DNA of 64,000 nt, taken from NCBI RefSeq assembly GCF_026168515.1, contig NZ_CP093443.1, positions 2,046,001 to 2,110,000 on the forward strand, in the 5' to 3' direction. This DNA comes from Brevibacterium spongiae (lineage in GTDB: Bacteria > Actinomycetota > Actinomycetes > Actinomycetales > Brevibacteriaceae). Positions 25,027-32,977 of the stretch are shown piece by piece. The translations under genes were made by a program, and so were the position numbers. The first letter of the stretch is position 1. Every line of letters begins with the position of its first letter. Below the pieces are notes generated by a model. That model made no database searches. It was given only the letters and a program-made list of their open reading frames with translations, and was not told where the DNA came from.

Positions 25027-26546
25027 CCTGCGTCGACCCCTTGGCGCAGAGTCCGTCCGCGGAAGAAGTCAGGATGTCGGAACGATTGGATGATCATGAT
25101 GACGACGCCGAGGAGGAGCACCCCGATCCCGAGGACGAAGACGAGTCCGATGCCGAAGACCGAGGATCCCGAACCGTAGTCGGGATCGAGTGAGTCGATG
25201 GCCGTGGTGACGAAGATGACGAGCAGGGTCACGCCGCCGACGAGTGGGAACAGGAACCGGAAGAACACGGTGCGCGCCGAGGTGAAGAGGCTGCGTCGGA
25301 AGTACCAGATGCAGGCCAGGCCGGTGATCCCGTAGTAGAAGCAGACCATGAGTCCCAGTGCCGTGATCGTGTCCCACAGGGCGTTCTCCGACAGCAGCCG
25401 CATGACGACGTAGAAGATGATCGCCGCTCCCGCCGAGGTGACTGTGGCCGTCGACGGCGACTTGTACCGGGGAGAGACGCGACCGTATCTCTCCGGCAGC
25501 GCACCGTAGTGGCCCATCGCGAGGATCGTGCGCGAGGGTGAGACCATCGTGGCCTGCAGCGAGGACAGGGAGGACGAGAGCACGGCGATCGAGACGAGCA
25601 CCGCGAAGGGTCCCATCACAGGTCCGGCCAGGGACGCGAAGATCGATTCCTGATTGTCCGGGTTGCCTGCACCAAGGCCTTCGGTGCCGATGCCGGCGAA
25701 GGAGATGACCGCGATGGTGCAGGCCAGGTAGATGATGACGATCGCGATGATCGTGAGCATGGCGGCACGTCCCGGGGTCTTCTCCGGGTCCTTCGCCTCT
25801 TCGTTCATCGTGATCACTGTGTCCCAGCCCCAGAACAGGAAGATCGACAGGGACACGGCCGCGGCGACGGTGGAGAAGTCACCGGCGGAGAGCGGATTGA
25901 ACCAATCGAGGGACACCGGAGTCGGGTCGAAGGCCGTGCCGTTTGAGACATGGACCAGAGAGGCGATGACGAACCACCCGAGTGCGAGCACCTGGAACGC
26001 CACGAGCCACACCTGCAGCTTCTCTGTGGCTTCGACTCCGCGGTAGGACACCCACGCCGCGGCGGCCGTGAGCACGATCGTCACGGGGATGTTGATCCAC
26101 AGCACCCGGGTGAGCTCGGCGATCTGCGGGTCGCTGAAGACCTGGGACAGCAGGAGGAAGAGGAAATCGACGGCGACTGCGGCGAGGTTCGAGAGCACGA
26201 GCACGGTGGCGGCGACGAGGCCCCAACCGCCCATCCACCCCAGCCAGGGTCCGAAGGCGCGGGTGGCCCAGGTGAAGGTGGTGCCCGAATCGGGCATCGC
26301 TGTGTTGAGCTCCCGATAGCCGAAGACGACAAGGAGCATCGGCACGAAGCCGATGAGCAGCACCGCCGGGGTGTGGACGCCGACTTCGGAGATCGTCGGA
26401 CCCAGTCCGGAGGTCAGTGTATAGGCCGGGGCGATGCAGGAGATGCCGATGACGGCTCCGCCGATGGCACCGATCTTCCCGGCGGACAGTCCCTTCGAAC
26501 TCAGTCCGCTCGAATCCGTCGACGGTGACGACTCTGGTGTGCTCAT
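25023..26546 (-). CDS. APC-superfamily amino acid/amine permease
   Basis: A 507-residue permease with about 12 to 14 hydrophobic helices. The N-terminal GAIGGAVIGISCIAPAYTLTSGLGPT is the APC helix-1 break, and ALPDSGTTFTWATRAFGPWLGWMGGW-like residues (here AMPDSGTTFTWATRAFG) are typical of amino-acid/polyamine/organocation transporters. It lies 3 nt after the flavin amine oxidase gene and is coupled to an AraC regulator, so import of an amine such as putrescine, tyramine or a similar compound is likely. Confidence 0.9.
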   Translation of the reverse strand: MSTPESSPSTDSSGLSSKGLSAGKIGAIGGAVIGISCIAPAYTLTSGLGPTISEVGVHTPAVLLIGFVPMLLVVFGYRELNTAMPDSGTTFTWATRAFGPWLGWMGGWGLVAATVLVLSNLAAVAVDFLFLLLSQVFSDPQIAELTRVLWINIPVTIVLTAAAAWVSYRGVEATEKLQVWLVAFQVLALGWFVIASLVHVSNGTAFDPTPVSLDWFNPLSAGDFSTVAAAVSLSIFLFWGWDTVITMNEEAKDPEKTPGRAAMLTIIAIVIIYLACTIAVISFAGIGTEGLGAGNPDNQESIFASLAGPVMGPFAVLVSIAVLSSSLSSLQATMVSPSRTILAMGHYGALPERYGRVSPRYKSPSTATVTSAGAAIIFYVVMRLLSENALWDTITALGLMVCFYYGITGLACIWYFRRSLFTSARTVFFRFLFPLVGGVTLLVIFVTTAIDSLDPDYGSGSSVFGIGLVFVLGIGVLLLGVVIMIIQSFRHPDFFRGRTLRQGVDAG

Positions 26547-26549
26547 CGG

Positions 26550-27908
26550 TCAGGAGGTCTCGTCGAGGATGGCCTCGGCGGTCGCGGTGCCGATCCTCAC
26601 TGCCCCGTCGACGTGCTGATAGCCCTCGGCGGCGATATCGGAGCTGGCGAAGTGGAGCGGACCGACCGGATCGTTCTGGAACCGACCCCAGCGGTGGAGT
26701 CCGCCGAGGTCGTAGCTCGTCGCATAGGCACCGCGGGTCCATTCCTCTGCACCGAAGTCGGAGAGGTAGAACACGCGCGGGTCCTTAGCCTTCGGGCCGA
26801 GGAATTCGGCGAGGGCCTCAAGGATGCGGGTGCGCCTGGTCTCCTCGTCGAGCGCCCACATGGCATCGGCGTTGACATCGGAGATGAAGCCGACGAGGGT
26901 TCCCTGCTCTTCGCCGTGGTTCGTATTGTCGTAGACCTCCTGGACGAGTCGGGAGGCGCCGAATCCGGTCCCGCACAGTCCTTCGTCACGCCAGAACGGG
27001 GTGTCGTAGGTGGCGTGGACCTTGATGACCAGGCCCATGGACTGGTGCTGGTGGAAGATCTGCTGCAGGCGCGGCAGCGGCGGATCGTAGCTGATCCGCG
27101 AATAGAGGTTCGGCGGCACGGCGAGGATCGCGTGTGCGGCGCTCACGCTCATCTCGTCGGTGGACACGCGCACTGTGTTCTCGGACCATTCGATCCGTCG
27201 CACCGGCTGCTGCAGCCGCACCACATCTGCACCGAGTTCCTCGGCCATCTGCTCCGAGACGGACTGCATGCCGCCGACGACGCGTCGGTCGAGGATGAAG
27301 TGGTCGTCGACGAGATTGGAGAAGGATCCCGCCGAGGCGGCCATGAGCACCGCTTGGAGTGCGGAGAAGGTTGTGGCCGGCTTCGTGAGCATGCCGCCGG
27401 CGACGAAGAGTCCGATGTTTTCGCAGGCAAGTTCGTCATCGGACTGATCGCGCAGCCAATGGTGGAAGGAGATCGAGTCGAGTTCGGCGGCGTCGTCGGC
27501 ATCCCAGGGAGCCTGCGGGCCGATCCGTGCGGCGAGGTCGTCGAGGAGTCCGATGAGACGTTCCATCTCCGCCTGCGTCGACTCCCCCACCGGGAACATA
27601 TCGCCGCTGTAGACGGTGCGTGTCCCGTCCGGGGCGATGTAGACGCTGTCGCCGTCGCGGTACCGCGGGTAGGTCTCTTTGCCGAGTTCGTCGACGAGGG
27701 CGAGCAGAGCCGTCTGGTCCGGTGAGATCCACTGACCACCGAGTTCGTACATCTGCCCGTCGATGTGGTCTGTCCAGGTGCGTCCGCCGACTCGGTCGCG
27801 TGCTTCGAGGATGATGACGTCCTTGCCGGAGGCCCGCAGTCTGCGGGCCGCGCTCAGGCCTGTGGGACCTGCTCCGATGACGACGACATCACAGGTTTCT
27901 GTGGACAT
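26550..27908 (-). CDS. Flavin monoamine oxidase (putrescine/tyramine oxidase-like)
   Basis: A 452-residue FAD amine oxidase oxidising a primary amine to aldehyde, ammonia and H2O2. It shows the N-terminal dinucleotide-binding fold VVVIGAGPTGLSAARRL, then EARDRVGGRTWT, YELGGQWISPDQ and a C-terminal FAD block FASSDIAAEGYQHVDGAVRIG. The family Cys for covalent flavin (as in human MAO) is not at the equivalent place, so FAD is probably non-covalent, as reported for Rhodococcus putrescine oxidase. The ATG at 27908 follows GGAGGAG. First gene of the permease/AraC operon. Confidence 0.9.
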   Translation of the reverse strand: MSTETCDVVVIGAGPTGLSAARRLRASGKDVIILEARDRVGGRTWTDHIDGQMYELGGQWISPDQTALLALVDELGKETYPRYRDGDSVYIAPDGTRTVYSGDMFPVGESTQAEMERLIGLLDDLAARIGPQAPWDADDAAELDSISFHHWLRDQSDDELACENIGLFVAGGMLTKPATTFSALQAVLMAASAGSFSNLVDDHFILDRRVVGGMQSVSEQMAEELGADVVRLQQPVRRIEWSENTVRVSTDEMSVSAAHAILAVPPNLYSRISYDPPLPRLQQIFHQHQSMGLVIKVHATYDTPFWRDEGLCGTGFGASRLVQEVYDNTNHGEEQGTLVGFISDVNADAMWALDEETRRTRILEALAEFLGPKAKDPRVFYLSDFGAEEWTRGAYATSYDLGGLHRWGRFQNDPVGPLHFASSDIAAEGYQHVDGAVRIGTATAEAILDETS

Positions 27909-28012
27909 GGCGGTCTCCTCCTGAAGCGATTCGGGTGGCTTCAGACTAGCCACGTCCCGGGCCTGTGCCAAGGCGGATCAACCGAATGCGGATTCCGCAC
28001 ACGCTGGGGACG

Positions 28013-29002
28013 TCAGCGGAATTCGCGGGGATCCGCCGCAGGGTCGACTTCGAGTGTGGTGATGAAGCTCCACGAATCGGGTCGCGATCCGTCGAGATCG
28101 TTGAATCCGTAGTGGGTGGCCATTCCGTGGGTGTCCTGTGTCGTGGTGTTGAAGCGGTGGCGGTCCGGATCGGAGGCCAGTGCGACGACGCTGCGCCCGA
28201 GCAGATGGGGAGTCTCGGAGATCGCGAAGTCGCGAGGCGGTTCGGTGCGGGATTCGTCGAGCGAGTCGCGCATCCAATCGGTCTTGTTCGTCCCGAAGTG
28301 ATCGAGCATCATCTCCGACCGCAGCCACCCGGGGGTGATGGCGATCGCGGTCGCTGAGACCTTGTCCAGTTCGTGGCCGAGGCCGAACGCCAGACGGCTC
28401 ACTGCGGTCTTCGTCAGGTCGAGGAGGATGTTCTCCCGGTAGTGGCCGGCGTTATAGGCTGCTGTGCCGTCGGTGATCTCGATGTGGAGTCCACCGGGGC
28501 TGCGTGTGAGCAGGGGCAGTACGGCATGGGCGGTGTGCAGGTGGGTCAGGAGGCCTGCTCGGAATAGGCGCAGCTCGGAGGGGAGGTCGGTCTCCCAGAA
28601 GGGTGTGCCCCATTCGACGTAGGCCTCTCCCCCGATGTCGTTGACGAGGATGTCGAGTCGGCCGTGCCGGTCATCGATCCGGCGGATCACCTCGGCGATC
28701 CTGGCCGGCTCGAGGTGGTCGCAGACGTGGGCTTCTGCCTGCCCGCCTTCGGCTGTGATCAGCGATGCGGTTTCCTCGATCGTCTCAGCTCTCCCGTAGT
28801 CGGAGGGCCTCCCGAGGGTCGATCGGCCGGTGCAGTGGACGAAGGCGCCGGCACGGGCGAGGTCACGGGCGATGGCACGGCCGGCGCCCCGGGTGGCTCC
28901 GGCGACGAGAGCGATGCGGCCATTCAGGGTCTGGTCGGCGAATGGTGCGAAGCGTTCGATGGGTGCGGTCTGGGGCGTGGTCTCTGCTGCGTCAGTGGTC
29001 AT
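28013..29002 (-). CDS. SDR-family oxidoreductase, atypical active site
   Basis: A 329-residue short-chain dehydrogenase-like protein. The cofactor motif is VAGATRGAGRAIARDLA (TGxxxGxG type, NADP-like with a following Arg), and a variant of NNAG reads VNDIGGEAYVEW. In the active-site helix, LLDLTKTAVSRLAFGLGHEL keeps the Lys but has Leu where the catalytic Tyr of YxxxK belongs; a nearby Tyr lies in GHYRENIL. The ATG at 29002 is preferred; an earlier in-frame ATG lies inside the regulatory repeat. It is divergent from a WYL regulator, which probably controls it. Confidence 0.85.
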   Translation of the reverse strand: MTTDAAETTPQTAPIERFAPFADQTLNGRIALVAGATRGAGRAIARDLARAGAFVHCTGRSTLGRPSDYGRAETIEETASLITAEGGQAEAHVCDHLEPARIAEVIRRIDDRHGRLDILVNDIGGEAYVEWGTPFWETDLPSELRLFRAGLLTHLHTAHAVLPLLTRSPGGLHIEITDGTAAYNAGHYRENILLDLTKTAVSRLAFGLGHELDKVSATAIAITPGWLRSEMMLDHFGTNKTDWMRDSLDESRTEPPRDFAISETPHLLGRSVVALASDPDRHRFNTTTQDTHGMATHYGFNDLDGSRPDSWSFITTLEVDPAADPREFR

Positions 29003-29021
29003 GGCACGAGCCTGCACGATG

Positions 29022-29046
29022 ATCACTGACAGGCAATGTCAGTGAT
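29022..29046. promoter_or_regulatory. 25-bp inverted repeat in the SDR/WYL divergent promoter
   Basis: Perfect 10-bp arms ATCACTGACA and TGTCAGTGAT around a 5-nt spacer, centred between the two divergent start codons. Likely the operator of the adjacent WYL regulator. Confidence 0.75.
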
Positions 29047-29052
29047 GGTCAT

Positions 29053-29058
29053 TAGTCT
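29053..29058 (+). promoter_or_regulatory. -10 element of the WYL regulator gene
   Basis: TAGTCT followed by 7 nt and the ATG at 29066: a leaderless promoter arrangement. It lies immediately downstream of the inverted repeat, so a bound regulator would block it. Confidence 0.55.
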
Positions 29059-29065
29059 GGGAACC

Positions 29066-30001
29066 ATGAAGTCAGCGCGGCTCGTCTCGGAGATCGTCAT
29101 CCTCGCCGCGCGGACGAGTCCGATCACCGCTGCTGCACTCGCCCGTCGCCTCGAGGTCACGGAGCGCACCGTCTATCGGGACCTGACGGATCTCTCGCTC
29201 ATCGGAGTTCCCGTCCTCACCCAGTCGGGTCCGGGCGGTGGGATCAGCCTCCTCGGCGATTGGAGCTCTCCGGTCTCGGGTCTGACCCGGGATGAAGTCG
29301 ATTCGGTGCTCGTCGGTTCCTCGGCGGCAGGAGACCTCGGTCTTTCGGCCGAACTCGCCTCCGCCCGGGAGAAGATCCTCGCGGAGACCGCCTCGGCGTT
29401 CTCCCGGCATATCCTCGTCGACGGTCCCGACTGGTTCATGGCCAAGGAGGACCCGCACGCGCTGAGCACCATCGTCGGGGCCCTGCGTTCGGGGCGGGGG
29501 CTGAACATCGTCTATGAGAGACAGGGGCGCGCTCGACCGCGGACCCTCATTCCGCTCGGTCTCGTCGTCAAGGCCGGCCGCTGGTATCTCGCGGCGCAGG
29601 CTCCCGGGGGCGTTCCCCGCACCTATCGGGTCGCTCGGATCCGATCAGCCGAACCGACGTATCTGCGGGTCACAGCACCACCGCAGTTCCGCCTCGGCGA
29701 ATATTGGGAAGTCTCGCAGGAGGAGTTCGACCGGTCGATGCGCACCGTCATGGTCCGCCTGCGGCTGCCCCGGACGCGTGCCGATGATCTGCGGCGGGCC
29801 GTGCCCGGCAGACTCACCGAGGCGGCTCTGGCGGGGGCACGGGTCAGTGGCGAGGACATGGAGATCGAGCTGCCGATGGAACCCGCCGAGGTGGCCGTGA
29901 GTCAGCTCATCACCGTCCCCGACCTCACGGTCGTCTCCCCGATGCACATCCGCCGCGGCCTGCGCGATCAAGCGCGGGCCGCGGCGGAGAGGAATCGGTG
30001 A
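29066..30001 (+). CDS. YafY-type transcriptional regulator (HTH + WYL)
   Basis: A 311-residue regulator. The N-terminal winged helix-turn-helix is SPITAAALARRLEVTERTVYRDLTDLSLIGVPVLT (DeoR/HTH_11 type), and the WYL domain includes LNIVYERQGRARPRTLIPLGLVVKAGRWYLAAQ, with GRWYL as the signature. A C-terminal WCX segment follows. WYL domains sense ligands, including nucleic acids in some members. It probably controls the divergent SDR gene through the inverted repeat at 29022-29046. The ATG at 29066 is preferred over one 10 codons upstream inside the operator. Confidence 0.92.
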   Translation: MKSARLVSEIVILAARTSPITAAALARRLEVTERTVYRDLTDLSLIGVPVLTQSGPGGGISLLGDWSSPVSGLTRDEVDSVLVGSSAAGDLGLSAELASAREKILAETASAFSRHILVDGPDWFMAKEDPHALSTIVGALRSGRGLNIVYERQGRARPRTLIPLGLVVKAGRWYLAAQAPGGVPRTYRVARIRSAEPTYLRVTAPPQFRLGEYWEVSQEEFDRSMRTVMVRLRLPRTRADDLRRAVPGRLTEAALAGARVSGEDMEIELPMEPAEVAVSQLITVPDLTVVSPMHIRRGLRDQARAAAERNR

Positions 30002-30019
30002 AGAGTCAGAGGCTCACGA

Positions 30020-30817
30020 TCACTGGACGTCGTATTTGCCGTTGATCTGTCCGGCGCCGACGCCGCCGATGGCTTCCATCGCGGCCTTCGACAGGTCGAA
30101 GCAGCGGTTGCCGTGGTAGGGGCCGCGGTCGTTGATGCGCACGGTCACTGACTTGCCGTTCGCGGTGTTCGTGATCTTCACCTTGGACCCGAAGGGCAGG
30201 GTCTTGTGGGCTGCGGTGAGCTTGTTCGTATCGAAGATCTCGCCGTTGGCGGTCTGCTGCCCGTCGAAGCCGTCTCCGCCTCCGTAGTAGGACATCGGGC
30301 AGCTGCCGGATTCGCCGGCGGACTTCCCGGAGTTCGACGGTCCGTCGTTCTCATCGGCGGCGGACCCGCCGGCGGATTCCGACTCCTTATCGCCCGAGGA
30401 CTTCTCGTCCGACTTCTTCGCATCGGTCGCACTCGGCTCGGGGCTCGGCGTCTCGATCTTCGTATCGATGGTGACGTCGGCGGGCTTCTCCTGAGCCTGC
30501 TTCTTCGCCTTGGCGAGGAATTCGTCGGTCGCCTTCGTCGGTTCGACAGGTGCGACGGCCGGGGCCTCGGCGACGACGTGGTCAGTCGGCGTCGTGCCTC
30601 CGGGGGCCATAGCCAGGCTCGAGGCGACGACGGCGGCGGTTGCCGCGGTGGGAACGATGAATGCTGAGAGCACAGGGCGAGTGCGGACTGCGGCGAGCAC
30701 TCCCCCGGCGGTGTTCTCCTTGCGTTCCGGTGCGTGTCGACCGGACTTCTTCTTCGCCGTCAGCGCGGAGAAGAGCGAACCGCTCCGTTGTGTGCTCGGT
30801 GCTGAGTGTCTGCCCAC
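30020..30817 (-). CDS. Secreted RlpA-like double-psi beta-barrel protein
   Basis: A 265-residue envelope protein. A basic N-terminus (about 50 residues) leads to one hydrophobic segment ([22 protein letters not shown]), then a Ser/Glu/Asp/Lys-rich linker, and a C-terminal DPBB domain: [64 protein letters not shown]. The TLPFG and NDRGPY motifs with the catalytic-type Asp match RlpA/MltA-like septal peptidoglycan lytic proteins. The GTG at 30817 with GAGGAA 7 nt before it is chosen over the ATG at 30853. A GTTAT-N6-GTTAC repeat lies 95 nt upstream. Confidence 0.88.
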   Translation of the reverse strand: MGRHSAPSTQRSGSLFSALTAKKKSGRHAPERKENTAGGVLAAVRTRPVLSAFIVPTAATAAVVASSLAMAPGGTTPTDHVVAEAPAVAPVEPTKATDEFLAKAKKQAQEKPADVTIDTKIETPSPEPSATDAKKSDEKSSGDKESESAGGSAADENDGPSNSGKSAGESGSCPMSYYGGGDGFDGQQTANGEIFDTNKLTAAHKTLPFGSKVKITNTANGKSVTVRINDRGPYHGNRCFDLSKAAMEAIGGVGAGQINGKYDVQ

Positions 30818-30911
30818 AGTGATGTTCCTCGTCGTCAGAGTGTGTCTCGGCAACTCGGAGGCGTGCAGGGGAAGACCTCATCGCGGCGGTGCGCACGAGG
30901 AGGGACTCCAA

Positions 30912-30927
30912 GTTATCGGATTGTTAC
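30912..30927. promoter_or_regulatory. GTTAT-N6-GTTAC direct repeat, candidate MtrA site
   Basis: Two GTTAY half-sites with 6-nt spacer, as at 21624 upstream of the rpf-like gene. A third GTTAC occurs at 30953. Confidence 0.45.
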
Positions 30928-30966
30928 CTGCGGGAGAGTCTAATGAAGGAACTGTTACAAATGCAA

Positions 30967-30993
30967 TGTGGCACGCCCGAACGGCGTGCCACA
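30967..30993 (-). terminator. Terminator hairpin
   Basis: An 11-bp stem TGTGGCACGCC/GGCGTGCCACA with a 5-nt loop, about 28 nt downstream of the minus-strand gene ending at 31021. Confidence 0.8.
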
Positions 30994-31020
30994 CAGGTGA
31001 GAGTCTGCTCACCCGGAAGT

Positions 31021-31344
31021 TCACTCTGACTTGCGGGTGACGAGTTTGCGCACTCCCGCAGCTCCCGAGGTCACTCTCTCCTGTGCCTTGTCGAAGGCCT
31101 GTTCGACCTTGCCGCTGCGCACAGCGTCGTCGATGGCGTGAGACAGCGAACCGAGGGCCTTGTTGACGTTGCTTTCTGTGGCTTCGATGAGGCGGGACGT
31201 CGAAGCGGCCTCACGCACGTTCTTCACTCCGCTGCTCGCCGCGGTGTAGGCACGACCGGCGGCACGACGTGCCCGTTCGGTCGGTGTCTTCGCGGTGGAG
31301 TCGATGACGTAGTCGGGTTCGATGGGTTCGCGGTGTGAGCTCAT
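31021..31344 (-). CDS. Small basic protein of unknown function
   Basis: A 107-residue hydrophilic protein, Ala/Ser/Lys/Arg-rich, with predicted long helices (ERARRAAGRAYTAASSGVKNVREAA and KALGSLSHAIDDAVRSGKVEQAFDKAQERV). No membrane segment, signal peptide or catalytic motif. The helical, charged composition recalls Asp23-, CsbD- or late-embryogenesis-like stress proteins, but none can be claimed. It has its own terminator and lies between the RlpA-like and phosphodiesterase genes. Confidence 0.65.
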   Translation of the reverse strand: MSSHREPIEPDYVIDSTAKTPTERARRAAGRAYTAASSGVKNVREAASTSRLIEATESNVNKALGSLSHAIDDAVRSGKVEQAFDKAQERVTSGAAGVRKLVTRKSE

Positions 31345-31387
31345 GTCTCCATCCTTGATGACGCTCCTGTCGAAATCAACACCCGAT

Positions 31388-31393
31388 TAGGAT
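31388..31393 (+). promoter_or_regulatory. -10 element of the phosphodiesterase gene
   Basis: TAGGAT followed by 6 nt and the ATG at 31400, a leaderless arrangement. Confidence 0.5.
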
Positions 31394-31399
31394 TGGACC

Positions 31400-32182
31400 A
31401 TGAATTCTCAGCCCGAGGTCACCGCAGACCCAGAGATCATCGCGCACCGTGGCGGCCTGTGGCCGGGAATGAGTGAGAACACTCTTGAAGCGTTCACGGC
31501 GGCAGCGGAGGCGGGGGTGCATTGGATGGAGACCGACGTCCACGCATCAGCCGACGGGATCCTCTTCGCCGCCCATGACGCCGACCTCACCCGCATCGCC
31601 GGACGCCGCCAGGCCATCCGCGAGCTCACGGCAGCCGAACTCGATGGGATCGACCTCATCGCCGGGGGTCGTCTGCCCCGCCTCGAGGCTCTGCTGCAGG
31701 CGCTTCCCGACGTCGAGTGGAATATCGATGTGAAAGCCGAGCACAGCATCGGCCCGATGATCCGCTTCGTGCACAACTTCGGCGCCGCCGAACGCGTCCG
31801 GCTCGCTTCCTTCGACTCCGGCACCCTGCGACGACTGCGCACCGCGCTGCCGGGGGTGCGCACGTCGACGGGGACCACGGAGACGGCGCTCTTCGCCCTC
31901 GGTCGCCTGCCGGGTCTGCCGGCTCATGGCCTGCTGGCCCTGGTCCCGGAGATCGATGCCCTGCAGGTGCCCGAACGGTTCAGGGGCCTTCCCGTCGTCA
32001 CTGCGGACTTCGTTGCTCGGGCCCACAGTGCGGGCTTGCTCGTCCACGTGTGGACTGTGAACGAGGCAGAGAGAATGCAGGCCCTTTTCGACCTCGGCGT
32101 CGACGGCATCGTCACCGATGATGTCGACACAGGGCTCGGTGAACTCTCTGCGGCACTGGGCCGCAGGGACGGTCTCGGGTAA
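31400..32182 (+). CDS. Glycerophosphodiester phosphodiesterase
   Basis: A 260-residue GDPD-family TIM-barrel enzyme, hydrolysing glycerophosphodiesters to an alcohol and glycerol-3-phosphate. Metal and catalytic residues are in EIIAHRGG (His-Arg), SENTLEAF, METDVHASADGILFAAHD (Glu, Asp and the second His), and VEWNIDVK. The C-terminal LLVHVWTVNEAERMQALFDLGVDGIVTD is the usual end of the barrel. No signal peptide, so cytoplasmic (UgpQ-like). Confidence 0.93.
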   Translation: MNSQPEVTADPEIIAHRGGLWPGMSENTLEAFTAAAEAGVHWMETDVHASADGILFAAHDADLTRIAGRRQAIRELTAAELDGIDLIAGGRLPRLEALLQALPDVEWNIDVKAEHSIGPMIRFVHNFGAAERVRLASFDSGTLRRLRTALPGVRTSTGTTETALFALGRLPGLPAHGLLALVPEIDALQVPERFRGLPVVTADFVARAHSAGLLVHVWTVNEAERMQALFDLGVDGIVTDDVDTGLGELSAALGRRDGLG

Positions 32183-32209
32183 TGGGCCCGAAGGAATAGA
32201 CGGACACGG

Positions 32210-32215
32210 TAGACT
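32210..32215 (+). promoter_or_regulatory. -10 element of rbpA
   Basis: TAGACT about 46 nt before the rbpA ATG, giving a leader of about 40 nt with GGAAGG before the start. Confidence 0.45.
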
Positions 32216-32261
32216 GTTACATTGCGTCCAAGGTGAGCAGTCGAGTCGGAAGGTCTTAGAT

Positions 32262-32603
32262 ATGAGCGAACGCAGTCTCCGCGGAACACAGTTGGGCTCG
32301 CGCAGCCTCGAAACCGAAGAGGGCGTCGAGCCGGCACCGCGTCAGATGGTGGAGTTCGAGTGCGAGGACGGAACCCGTTTCAAGGTTCCCTTCTCGATCG
32401 AAGCCGAGGTCCCCTCGACGTGGGACTCCGGGATCCACGGCATCGGTGTGCGCGTCGGCGTGAATGAGCCCGACGGCGACCCCGTCAAGCACGTGCGCTC
32501 CCACTGGGACATGCTGCTCGAGCGTCGGTCCTTCGACGAACTCCAGGTGCTCCTCGACGAGCGCCTGGCGATCCGTCGCGGAGAGGTTCCCGCGCAGAGC
32601 TGA
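32262..32603 (+). CDS. rbpA: RNA polymerase-binding protein RbpA
   Basis: A 113-residue RbpA. It binds RNA polymerase and the principal sigma factor and stabilises the open promoter complex in actinobacteria (established). Visible features are the N-terminal RGTQLGSRSLETEEGVEPAPRQ segment, the core domain with FECEDGTRFKVPFSIEAEVPSTW, and the C-terminal sigma-interacting helix region HWDMLLERRSFDELQVLLDERLAIRRG. It lacks the zinc-binding Cys set of Streptomyces RbpA, as mycobacterial versions do. Followed by a strong hairpin. Confidence 0.95.
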   Translation: MSERSLRGTQLGSRSLETEEGVEPAPRQMVEFECEDGTRFKVPFSIEAEVPSTWDSGIHGIGVRVGVNEPDGDPVKHVRSHWDMLLERRSFDELQVLLDERLAIRRGEVPAQS

Positions 32604-32637
32604 ACCACGGGTGAAAGCCCGGACAGGTATCAAAAAA

Positions 32638-32665
32638 GGGGCGCAGGCCATCGGGCCTGTGCCCC
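32638..32665 (+). terminator. Terminator after rbpA
   Basis: A 12-bp stem GGGGCGCAGGCC/GGCCTGTGCCCC with one G-T pair and a 4-nt ATCG loop; it marks the end of the core region before the insertion-sequence block. Confidence 0.8.
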
Positions 32666-32977
32666 GCATTGTTGCCCCGAGTATGGGTGGTGGCTGGTCT
32701 GGGACTAGCTGGCAGAGTAGGGACTGACCGTCCCATCGATCATCATGACTCTAATTGCTACTGACTCCAACGATGTCTTCGTCGGGATCTGTCTGGTGAT
32801 CGGTGGGCGGTCGGCACCGGCTCGGCCCACATCGGTAACTTGATCAGAAGGTTGTCCGTTCCTGAACGAACGTGACTCATCACAGTAGTGTTCCGACGTG
32901 ACTATCTCCCCGGGCCGGAGCCGACCGTTCGACGGTCGGACCTTATCCGCTCTGACACGGGAGAATCATGAACCGTC
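32666..32977. other. Non-coding left part of the IS110-family remnant
   Basis: No gene is seen. The stretch contains a hairpin CCGACCGT-TCG-ACGGTCGG at 32921-32939 and a longer one GTGGGC (32803) with GCCCAC (32825). In IS110-group elements the non-coding DNA upstream of the recombinase gene encodes the bridge RNA, so this is a candidate remnant; the outer element end could not be fixed. Confidence 0.35.
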
